A program made the translations under genes and the position numbers. From Dimargaris cristalligena (lineage: Eukaryota > Kickxellomycota > Dimargaritomycetes > Dimargaritales > Dimargaritaceae): a stretch of DNA of 64,000 nucleotides. The notes under the pieces are model-generated. The model ran no database searches. It was given only the letters and a program-made list of their open reading frames with translations, and was not told the origin of the DNA. Shown piece by piece: positions 54,727-64,000 of the stretch (its first letter is position 1; every line of letters begins with the position of its first letter). The DNA is taken from assembly GCA_027576995.1 (NCBI GenBank), contig JANBQC010000081.1, positions 1 through 64,000 on the forward strand. Direction: 5' to 3'.

Positions 54727-55288
54727 TTACATGCCCTGGGCACTGGCACCTGCAGACTGAAATGTAGAGTTAGGGGGGTAGCATAATCTCAATATGTCCG
54801 CGGCCGCCTGCTCGACAGGCTTGTTCACATTGAAAGAGACCACAAGTTTGGGCTCGTTAAAAAAAAAAGAAAATATTCTTTCGCGCATAACTCCAGCTTT
54901 GGTCCGAGTCGAAGAAAATGGGCCAAAAATCATCGAGTCTCTTGGCCAAGGCAAACTGAGCGTACTTGCTGTAACTGTCATCGCCCGACTTGGGCTCAAT
55001 GGAGAGATGTTTCGACTGCGGGAGCAATTTGTTTGGGTAGGCATAGGCTTCCGCTAACGTCTTGTTGATCAGTTTGAAGGCCTTTTCCTGGGTAGTGAGG
55101 TGTGACGACGACATGCGGGGCATGGCAAGCTTGAAAGAACTCGGGAAACTCGCGGCTGCCTCGGCATTGATGATCCGGTCGCAGTAGACTGATTCAGTAT
55201 GGGTTTCGATGGGGGAGGCGTGGCTTTGGGGGACAAACGGAACACCGGCGCTGAGAATCACGAGAAAAAATGCTGAGGTGAAGTACAT
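54727..55288 (-). CDS. Small secreted protein with apparent 1-nt frame break at an A10 run
   Basis: The first frame (55288-54857) starts with a signal peptide (MYFTSAFFLVILSAGVPFVP, cut near residue 24) and continues through a Lys/Ser/Ala-rich helical body to ARKNIFFFF and a stop. Directly at that point a run of ten A on the plus strand (54859-54868) sits before a second frame. That frame continues NEPKLVVSFNVNKPVEQAA to a stop at 54727. Reading nine instead of ten bases would make one frame of about 186 aa, so an indel in the homopolymer is the simple explanation. It may be sequencing error, real strain variation or a recent pseudogene. I recognise no family. Secretion suggests an extracellular or host-interaction role, which is inference. 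Confidence 0.55.
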
Positions 55289-57318
55289 GATGGGTGGCGA
55301 GACAAGATGGAGCGGGTCGGGTGTATGGGTATTGAAGCAATGAAAGCAATCGGAAGGCTGGGCAGCGAAATGGGTAGAGTAAGGGGGTAATAGAGGAAAT
55401 GGGCTGGGGAGGGCAATTGTGAGTTAATGACCGAGCGGTATGGTTTACAATCGAGAGTGGGGGATGGCTCTATTATATATACCTTCAGATAGATCGCCTC
55501 GACTATCCACCATACTTGAGCTCAGGGTTTAATTTGGGCACCGCGCAAGAGACCCTGCGTGCCTGTTCAATCAACGAGTGAGAGAATCCACCTGTGGCAC
55601 ATGTAGAGCCAATTTGCCTGAATGACGATACCACTGCTGCCGTTGTCGAGTAATACAGTCTCGCATCCGTTGAAGGAATCGGGCCATTCACTCAAATGCA
55701 CCATTGGATATCCCCAAGAACATTTGGGGAATTCGCAGTCAGTTTAGTGAAATTTATTATAGGAGGGGGGGGTTGGGTGTAGCACAGCCAAGTCAGCTGA
55801 GGGAGAGATGGCCTCTGTGCCAGAGCTCTCCACACTTCGCATTGTAAAGTAGAGTTTCCCGTTAGCATGGGCTCCTCTACCTTGCATTCATTTCTTGGCA
55901 CTTTAGGGCCAAAGTGGCGAAGTTAGGCCTCCTATAGGCGGTACTCAACGGCGGCCACCTGCGGCATGGGTTGTACAGTGCCACCACCTGATTTCGTGCC
56001 TGTAGGGCGGGCAGCGGTCAGCGCAGCCAAGTCAGCGCCTGTTGTTGGGCCTCTATAGGTTTTGCGCGTATTATTGTTGCCCGTGTCCACCCCCGATCCT
56101 TACCGAATAGACTGAACTATAATTGGTCAATTATCGTACATCTCACAAGTTTCGAAGTGGCTGCCGCAGGTGGTTTTTTTTAATGGCCCGATTGGACCAA
56201 TGCTCCGCCTTTTAATTATTGAAACCGGTCTATGTAGTACATTGGTAAAATGATAAAAATCAATGTAAGGCTATTTCATAGATAAAAAGCAACCGGACTT
56301 TTAATACTAAATGGGAGTGCTAGCGAGGAGAATTGTAATGTCAGGGCCGACCCTTGAAAAATACCTCACTTTTCGCCAAGTAGACGGCATACGCGGTGGG
56401 GTTGAACCGGAGCCGGTCAGCCTCAATTTATAGCGGGTAAAACTCTACCCAGCTGTATACGTTGTTTACTGATATGGGTATGGTCAAATAGGCGGTCTAT
56501 TTATGTTTACCTCGTAATACCCGTCCCATTCAACGACTTATTCGTTGCACAGCCAAATCAAGTCTTCTCCATACCCCATACTACGCCGCAAAAAAAGAAA
56601 AAGGTGGCGAAGGAGCCATTACATTTAAGCGGTGCATGGAATGAACTTTCCTAGCCTAAATTTATTATGCAATTTGGACAGATACCGCCGTATACTTTGG
56701 GCGACGGCAATCAAGTCGAACCGCCAGATGGGAAGACTGACCAAGGCAAAGCATCGTAAGCCAGGAATTACTCAATCATAGTCACCCACAGGAGTTTCCT
56801 TCTCTATATAGGCCTGTATTAGTTGTCCTAGCTTAGCGGCGTTGGAAAGAGTACAGATTACTCGTTTTGGTAGAGTGAGAATTCATGGACGACCTGGCTC
56901 GACCAGTCAATCGATGAAAGGGAACATAGGGGTTTAAGCCTGTCTGTCTAGGGCTGGGGGAGGTGGGCTTCAATGAACGATTAGACACCGCATCCTCCCG
57001 ACCATCCAAAGAGCCCACTATCGAGGTTAGGCAGACTCGAACAATTTCTTTTTTGAATTACTATTAGCGGACGTGCCTCTATCCAGCCAAATGATACCTA
57101 TATATATAAATATAGATATTGGCCCCACCTAAGGACTTCCCACACCCATATATTATTGACTTTGTAATCCCCCCTCTTTACTTTTGGTGTACCTTTAGCT
57201 CACTATTTATTCAAACCCGTGCTGCAGCTCTGCATAATTTGGCTAAATTCCTTCCCATTCAGCTGATTTTAGTTACCCAGCCTGTCCCCCCCCTATCCAC
57301 AAACCCATCTGTAAAACA
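55289..57318. other. Gene-poor region with MITE copy C
   Basis: This holds the promoter side of the secreted-protein gene, MITE copy C (56431-56573) and an AT-rich 5' flank of the barrel-protein gene. Frames at 55503-55901 and 56833-57018 are short and unremarkable. CAGCCAAGTCAG occurs twice (near 55790 and 56024), probably by chance. Confidence 0.5.
56431..56573. mobile_element. MITE-like element, copy C (inverted)
   Basis: About 143 bp, orientation opposite to copies A and B. The left end (GCGGGTAAAACTCTACCCAG, then CTGTATA) corresponds to the reverse-complemented right ends of A and B. The right end (CGTTGCACAGCC..AGTCTTCTCC) corresponds to their left ends. The interior GGCGGTCTATTTATG matches GGAGGTCTATTTTTA of reversed copy B. 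TA lies at both borders. More diverged than A and B, so probably an older insertion. Confidence 0.6.
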
Positions 57319-58129
57319 ATGCGACTACCGCAGGGCTATATTATTTGCATTGTCGTCGGGTCGCTGGTCGTCCCGACTTTAGCCAATCCCCCTAGTACTC
57401 CCTCTAACGTCATTCCGACTACCGTTGCCGCCATAAAATCAGATATCAAGGTCGCCATGTCCGATACCATCAACGAAGTCAAAAAACAAGTCCACAAACT
57501 CTACCAGCGAGGCGAAGCGACTTGGTATAAGGCCGGGCTCGGCGCGTGTGGATTTGTGAGCAAAGATACGGATATGATTGGTGCACTCGTAAGTTTCAAT
57601 ATAAAACTATATTTCCCTAATTCACTGTAAATTACACCTTACACATTTATCAAGTTCAGCCGGCTAATCGTTACCCAATGGGGGTGTATACTGCCTTATG
57701 TCGGTACCTAGACCCCCTGCTAAGTCAGCAAATAAGGTCCGATGTGCCTTAACCACTGCTCACTTGGAAAATTAGACTTGCTTACCAATTATTGGAATCT
57801 TTTGGATAGTCCTTCTCATTAATTATTTTCTTTTGAAAAAAACTTACCCAACCGCCTGATCCTGTCTATTCAATTTGCTACAGAACGCTCCGGATTTTGA
57901 CCCAGCTACCCCTAACGGTAACCCCAACAAGAACTCCCTGTGTAAACGTCAGATAAAAGTCTATAACGATAAAAACCAGTCCATTAACATCCAGGTTGCC
58001 GATAAGTGCCCCGAATGTAAAAAAGGTGACATCGACCTAAGCTCGGCCGCCTTCCAAAAGCTGTTTTCTTTGGATAAGGGGCGGATGCCGATCAAGTGGG
58101 AATGGGTGCAGGCATCCCCGGCGGCTTAG
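57319..58129 (+). CDS. Secreted RlpA/expansin-like double-psi beta-barrel protein
   Basis: Predicted 171 aa. Exon 1 is 57319-57588, the intron 57589-57883 (GTAAGT..ACAG) and exon 2 is 57884-58129, joined in phase 0. A signal peptide (residues 1-22, GYIICIVVGSLVVPTLA) is followed by a Pro/Thr linker and an amphipathic helix. The double-psi beta-barrel runs from about 68 to the end: GEATWYKAGLGACGF, then LNAPDFDP, then SLCKRQIKVYNDKN, VADKCPECKKGDIDLSSAAF and KWEWV. The Cys in GACG, SLCK and DKCPEC should form disulphides. The fold is shared by fungal expansin-like, barwin-like and cerato-platanin-type wall-acting proteins. It has no CBM63-type partner domain, so it is the short RlpA-like form. 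Wall binding or loosening is inferred. Confidence 0.92.
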
Positions 58130-58147
58130 TTACGTTTTGTATCGTCA

Positions 58148-58153
58148 AATAAA
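58148..58153 (+). promoter_or_regulatory. Polyadenylation signal AATAAA
   Basis: A perfect hexamer 19 nt after the barrel-protein stop codon, in a suitable place for 3' end formation. Confidence 0.5.
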
Positions 58154-58658
58154 GCGGCGACCCACCTGCAAGTCGTATCCAATGACCGTATCCCGGACCC
58201 TTCAAGCGGCCGGTGCTATTTAGTTTGGCCTAGCCCAATCGCCGGCCGTAGATTGGGGCCTCAACAAAACTCGCGGCTTACTGTGTCTTTCAAGAAATTG
58301 TACTAGTACGCAGGTTAGAACCAATATTTCAATCCATAAAATCCTATTATCAGTGGTTTTATTCGTTGGATGTCTACGTAGACTCATAATTGGCATACGA
58401 ATAGTCCATTGGGACGTGGAAAGGGCCAGGTGCAGCTGCGCCCGAAACATAAAATCCCCTAATTCGCAAATAAAAGCGACCAGTTGATTGGTCACACTAT
58501 GTTGATATCCCTCGTTTTATTATTTTTATTTAGTTGACGTGGGTGTTTTCGTCGGCTATTTTCAAAGATTCGTCTAGCCCAAATACTTCTTTACAGAGTT
58601 TGGCACAGTTTCCCGCCACTCCATTAAATTGGGCCCCACCAGGGTTGCCCATGGTATA

Positions 58659-58746
58659 CGCGGCGGACCTTAGATGAAGTAGAGTTTTATTTAAAGTGAA
58701 TCTAAGGCAGGCGACCTTTTGGTCATAATTTGCGCGGCGGACCTTA
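58659..58746 (-). mobile_element. 5'-truncated retroposed fragment, 60 bp, with 14-bp target-site duplication
   Basis: The insert 58673-58732 is flanked by two exact copies of CGCGGCGGACCTTA (58659-58672 and 58733-58746). All 60 bp match 1984-2043 except two positions. The shared edge is the plus-left one (GATGAAGTAGAG here, GATAAAGTAGAG there), and this copy stops 78 bp earlier at the other side. Equal duplication length (14 bp), one fixed end and one variable end together indicate retroposition rather than segmental duplication. Confidence 0.75.
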
Positions 58747-61187
58747 ACTACCAGATAGCCGGATGTGAAAAAAAAAATACCTCGTCGGATAATTATAGAG
58801 TCTTACTGATGGGAAACAAGTGGTAAAACGGTCTCACCACAGGTCGTACACCCAAATGTAAGCGACAGTTCAGTGGCTTACGGTGGCAGTCGTGTATGGC
58901 GTATTACGAAAGGTGCCGGCTGTCCGATTTTAAACATGATTTGATGTAAGGGGGTTCCCGTGGTAGACAAGGGGATAGGGGCCATTCCCCACCGACACAA
59001 GTGTATTTCAATAGTTACTTGACCATGTCTGTACTATATTTTTCCAAAACGTTCACTTATCCGCATATTATTAGTACATTTATCGGATACACTCACCTTC
59101 CCGTAATTGAGCCCAAACGTCATTGATTTATTATTATGCATGCCAAATGGACAAGGCAGCCACTGCTGCCATTTTATTAGGTTCAAATGCCGAAAGCGTT
59201 GTACTAGAAGGTGTAAAAGGTTTGTCCTATTTTTTGGCCATAATGGTTTGAGATATCCTGATTCCAAACTCGACACAGCAGATCCTTTGTTGCAGATTGC
59301 ATGACGAGGGGAGAAATCGTCAGCCCCGATCCAATATGGTATAGTATAACTGTAGTCGTAGCCGTATGGACTGTTGCCATACAACTGGTTCGTTTATCAC
59401 AGCACAATTACAAGTATTGGTCAAAGTATTAATAATAAGGGACCATCAGACAGTGAAGACAAATAATTTAGACCACTGGGTATTGGCACACAGTTGCATT
59501 ATACACTGGGAGCTGTCCAGAGTAATTTTTTTCACCACTTTGCCACTCAAATGATACCTTGGCTAATGGTGTATGTTTCCGGGCTGATCAGAACATAGCA
59601 CTGATTACATAGCAACTTCCCTAAATAATACTATCAAAAAGTGGCTGCTTCCATTTTGGAACAGAAGTAGTCACGCAGTTGGCTTAAACGGGAATAAACG
59701 ATGACAATAGTCCTGCCAGAGGGTCAAGTGCTATATTTCCTCATTATAAATCTCCAAGTATATTAAATAATCCAAAAAATAATTTAGTTGAATATAATAA
59801 TATATTACTCGGGTTAAGCAGCATTAAACTCAGTTATAATGGACGGTTGGTGGAATAGACGAGTCATATGTCAGATTCGTATTTCGATTTCACGCTTCCC
59901 TACACCCTGCAGCAAAATACAGAAGGAGTGTATCCTGAGAGGATATTGCTGATGTTCGCTGCTAAGCCATGCGGCACCACAGCGGCGAAGTCAATTGATG
60001 GGCCATCATGGTTCACTCAAGTCATACTTCTACCTTTCGTGTCGCTGTGTCGCCGTCTCGACTAGAGCAAGCGCCTAGACCGCGGATGGCTGGACCTATA
60101 TTGTCCGAGTGAAGTCACACAAGTACTCAACAGTTCAGCTCGACGCTCTTGAATATTAAACCCAACGATTATATTTTAATCACCGTCGTCGTTTCATCAA
60201 AAGATCCTCATCTTCCCCCTCATCACATTCGTGTACTTCTCATATGAATATTAATTCTACTTGAAGGTTGGTTAGATCGCTTTTGTTAATATAAGTACTA
60301 TTGATGACTTGGGCCGCAAAAGTTGTGGATGATAATGCCCGTTAATATCATCCTAGAGACTCTGTCGAAGGATAGCTTGGTGCTGATTACTAATTCCACC
60401 GAGGGTCCGGGTACAATAATTCCGCTTAAAATCAACAGTCATATTTGTGTCTTATAATAGTTCTAACAACCCCAATATTAGTGCCAATTACCACCTAACA
60501 TTTATTTGCCGTACTGATAGTTGTCAGATAGTTGAGCGTTTCGGTGGCTTTTTGAGGCAAGGTATATTTAAACCAGAAATACCCAACGCTACTTTATGTA
60601 CCGAATTATATTACTATTTACACTGCACTATTGTGTATAGCTTGTCCAAACAAGTCACCTAAGCAAGCGTATGGGCCTGGTCATGGGGTTTATCACCAAT
60701 ACTCTGCTACTGAATAGGGAGGTTGTACCATTGGTTACATTTGCCTCAATGTATCATCCGGTTGAATTTCTCACTGCCTTTGTGAACAGGTGGGTGAAGA
60801 CAGTCCACTGAAATGCCACTACAACAGTGGCTGAAGCATCTAAGCGGGTGGAGGTATATGGCCAACTGACGACCACTCCAAAATGTATATCACTCCCCAT
60901 GTTTGAAATGGGGGTTCCCATCAAATTCTAGGGGATATTTTTACACATATATATATATAGAGGCTATGCGCTATTCTACTATCGGTTATTTAGTGTCTAA
61001 TACCATAATCCGGTATTTTATAATTGGGGCAGTTTTCATCCCTTGATACTTGTATTCCCTATAGTGAGAGGACTTGGCCTCAATTGGGTTTGATATACTT
61101 GGTTATCGTTTTCCTCTAAACTGACTGTATATATTTTTCAATAGCCAACCAGTTGTCTGCATCGCCTTTTATTTCAGCCTTATCGCC

Positions 61188-63062
61188 ATGTCTCGTCCTA
61201 AATTCGCCTATTTGGGCTTGCTTCTATTCTGCCTTGCTCTGAGTTGTAATGTGGAAGGCATTCTGGCCACTCCTGGTGCTATTTTGAGTATACCTGCTAC
61301 TAGCAAGCTCGGACTTCCGAACAACTGCCTCACCACTCAACGGACCATCGCGAATAAGGGTGGCGTAGTACCACTTGTTAATCCTCAAATGGAAACAGCC
61401 TCCACCAGGCCATCTTCATCAAGTAAGTCGCCACTGACCACCGTACGACCGAAAGTTGCAGCCGAGAAAGAACCTACGAATAGACTAGCAGGGTTACCCG
61501 GTGAAATAATTCAACAAATCTTAGACTTCGACTATGACCGACAAACCCGGCTCGAACTATTAAAAACATCGAAACTGATCACGAGTTATGCGGCAAGTCA
61601 CCCAATCGAAAAAGTGAAGGTGGGTCCCGAACGCCTGCAAAAAAACATCTACAGCGGGACTATTTGGTATAAAGTGTGTTTTTCTATACTTTGATTCACT
61701 AACCCTGCTCTTTTGAAATATATTTATATCACTAATTCCGGAGAAACACAGGCTACTTACCGGGATTTGCAATGTAGAATTATGCTGGAAAAGGCGGACA
61801 GTTGGTCCATTGATGGGGCTCGAGCCAAGACTCGATCCTGGCGCCAGCTGCCCTGGCGTAAATCTGACGATAACCTATCCTCATGCGGGAATCGGGGGAC
61901 CCTAGAGGACTGGTGGGGGCTTCTTTACCACCAATTCGCCGGCAGTTTATTTATTTACACCAACGGTGACTGGGGTACCGAGATCAAGTCATTAAAAGAC
62001 GACGCCGTAGAACACCGTTACTTTGTCGAGCTCTCCCGGTTTCGCCACCTCTACACTTTCTTAAAAAATAACCGCCAAAATCCCTATTTCCAGAAGGGTG
62101 TGTGGGGCTTTGTGAATCCCAATGAAATGCTCCCGTCGGTACTAGCGCATAGATTGCCTCTCCTGACCTTGGTGGACGTACAATCGGATGGGCGGGGTGT
62201 CTTGAAGTTACTGGGCACCCTTACTAACCCGGTTTTTGTTGAGCTTGCACAGCGCGAATGGGCGATGGGCCAAGACCCCGGGTCGGCAGGAAAACACAGG
62301 CGGCTACGCGAATTAATGGGCCAGGTTCCGGAACCCTCCGACGACCAGGACCCCTCCCAAGTATTTACGCGACTGTTTTATAATACAGCGGCTATTATGA
62401 TGGCCCGCCTAGCTATGACCCAACGCTTCGATAATTTAAAGTACTTTGTGGAGAATCTCGGGCACGCTGCTGATAAGCGCAGTAGGCTTATCCAAGATGT
62501 GGACGACATTGGCATATTTCAGCGACTAGCCATCGTCCTGGCGGCCGTGGCCCGTCAGGAGAAGCTGTTAATCTCTTTACCCGACTCCCATATCATCGGC
62601 TCGTTTAATGACGAGCCGACCACGGCCCTGTCGGTAAAATGTTCGTTAGTCGGGGTGATGCGTGAGATTGGTCTGCCCCGCGGTGCGGTCTTTCTAAACC
62701 AAGTCCTGGGCTGTGCCAAATTAGGGCACAGCCAACTCTACCAAAGTCTGACCTGGAACTTGGGTCACTGTTTTAAATATATTGATCAATTGCGCCTCAC
62801 GGATGACGGAATCCCCCAAATGGGAATTGCAGTTCTTCTGCCGGAGTTTCGTCCCCATGAACGAAATGGTTTGACTAATATGGATCCCTGGCCGCATTAC
62901 CAATCTCTCTGGGACTTTGATTCGCATGCGTTGAACCCCAAATTCTACGACCAAGTACGACATGTCACCTATGCTGGATACCGCCGCTACGGCTATTCTA
63001 ATCAGTTTGTCAAAATGCCTGACCTTCTACTTGACCAGATTGAGGTTCCACCGGATTTCTAA
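61188..63062 (+). CDS. Uncharacterised secreted protein with F-box-like segment
   Basis: Predicted 598 aa. Exon 1 is 61188-61673, a 78-nt intron (GTGTGT..ACAG) spans 61674-61751 and exon 2 is 61752-63062, phase 0 (IWYK then ATYRDLQC). The first 25 residues are a good signal peptide (YLGLLLFCLALSCNVEG). Residues about 99-140 read NRLAGLPGEIIQQILDF..LELLKTSKLI, the LP-x-EI-x-x-IL pattern of an F-box, which normally binds Skp1 inside the cell. The large C-terminal part (about 180-598) is globular and helical, with WWGLLYHQFAGSLFIY and MMARLAMTQRFDNLKYF, but has no family I know. Secretion plus an F-box-like motif would suit an effector delivered to another organism; alternatively the motif is coincidental. 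The stop overlaps TAAATAAA, a compact polyadenylation signal. Confidence 0.8.
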
Positions 63063-64000
63063 ATAAAAAATAATTATAAATTAATTGCATGGGGTCAAAC
63101 TCTAAGGTCTAATTGAGCTGTTGTGAGAAAACTCCAAACAGTTTTACTGTCTTATCGCCCGTGGGCTTCAGTCATTGTATTGATATCCTTTCTCTTCCGG
63201 CCCATACATTGTTTCCGGCCTTTTGTACTAATACTACTTGTATTTTTTCCCACCTTTACGATTTACTAAATGCCCTAATGCCGATAGCTTCTAAGCCGCT
63301 AACTATCACCTTTCTGGCGACTGGGATGGACAATGGGTTATGGTTGGAGGCGTAAATGCTACTCCCATCGAATTACTGTTTTAAGTTGTCTATCATCCAA
63401 ATACGAATATCCGAAAATATTTAGTGATGTATAGACTGCCAGGAACGGGGTCGTTTGGTAAAAAGCCCTAACGAGAGACTTAGAAACCCTGTTATCAATT
63501 ATGAGTCCCAGAAAATAGTAGAAGGTGGATGTGTATTCTTCCGGCCGGCCAAACACAAAGCTAATGGTTATAGACAGGGTCTTCCAATTTGGGAAGAACC
63601 AAGGGGAAAGAGGGAGGACTCGAAAAAGGTACCTTCCCGTCACCAATATGGGCTTTATTCTGTTAACCAGTGCTATCAAGTGGGACCAATTTTTTCCATA
63701 CCTATTTTTTTTTCGTACGAGTTTTAATATGGTGGTAGTTTATAATCAACTTCGCAATGATAATGATAACAGCCAAACTAGGGGCCATTGACCTAGGTCT
63801 ATCGGGCCCTTTGCTTTAAATTTATCCGGCATCCTATTGTTTTAATGTATATGGCAAGTATTTAGTGACGCACCTGTAAGAAAAAAACGCAAAATAAAAC
63901 TAGATAGAACTCATTAATGGCAGCCAAGCCTGTACTATATAGGACCCTGGTGCCAGGTGTAGCTGTAATGGCTTTGATTAAATTTAAGCGATCTTAGCCA
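63063..64000. other. Terminal spacer
   Basis: 3' flank of the preceding gene, then AT-rich DNA. Overlapping frames of 80-106 codons on both strands at 63113-63791 show no features; a gene extending past the window edge cannot be excluded. Confidence 0.4.

Larger units (their letters stand above)
58130..61187. other. 3-kb gene-poor region
   Basis: This contains the short retroposed fragment (58659-58746). Plus frames at 59868-60065 and 60447-60662 (65 and 71 codons) have ATG and stop but no signal, motif or partner exon, so I do not call them. The rest is AT-rich with no RNA gene recognised. An AT run at 60945-60960 lies about 230 bp before the next gene. Confidence 0.5.

Noticed and set aside
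1..64000. CRISPR array, bacterial operon or prophage
   Set aside because: No spaced direct repeats; spliceosomal introns and eukaryotic genes throughout make it a fungal nuclear sequence.

Overview
This window looks like nuclear DNA of a fungus, most likely an early-diverging (zygomycete-grade) lineage. That placement is inferred from gene content and structure, not from a search. Genes are mostly solitary and far apart (about 1-4 kb of AT-rich spacer with microsatellites). About half contain GT-AG spliceosomal introns of 78 to 1195 nt. The set mixes housekeeping proteins: V-ATPase subunit B, ribosomal protein eS6, PP2C phosphatase, glycogen synthase, GRASP, LARP1 with an animal-like DM15 region, a ZCCHC9 zinc-knuckle protein, an ELMO-domain protein and a 7TM-RGS receptor. 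Alongside them are several lineage-specific Ser/Thr/Pro-rich or secreted proteins. A 9-base run of N at 21419-21427 shows this is an assembled draft.

Layout. 1-9000: repeat-bearing spacer, an unrecognised 273-aa protein (-), 2-hydroxyacyl-CoA lyase (-, two exons) and a two-exon protein that may be Mediator subunit 27 (+). 9000-18000: three minus-strand genes, VMA2, eS6 and a PTC2/3-type PP2C. 18000-28000: a 419-residue type I membrane protein (+), then glycogen synthase (-, three exons), with two copies of a MITE-like repeat. 28000-36000: a 3.5-kb gene desert, a 728-residue protein built from two kinds of triplicated repeats (-) and a 204-residue protein (+). 36000-46000: GRASP (+, four exons) and LARP1 (+, three exons across 5 kb). 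46000-55300: 7TM-RGS (-), ZCCHC9 (-, four exons including one of 35 nt), ELMO-domain protein (-) and a small secreted protein with a frame break at an A10 run (-). 55300-64000: a secreted RlpA/expansin-like double-psi barrel protein (+) and a secreted protein with an F-box-like segment (+).

The genes do not form an evident pathway cluster. Common themes are translation and ribosome function (eS6, LARP1, ZCCHC9), endomembrane and small-GTPase biology (VMA2, GRASP, ELMO protein) and signalling (PP2C, RGS). The least expected content is non-coding or lineage-specific. There is a pair of 5'-truncated retroposed fragments, each flanked by an exact 14-bp target-site duplication. There is a three-copy MITE family with terminal inverted repeats. 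The repeat-built and secreted proteins have no family I recognise.

Many true exons begin without ATG, so I joined exons by matching splice phase and by protein-family continuity. Those joins are predictions that RNA data would settle.
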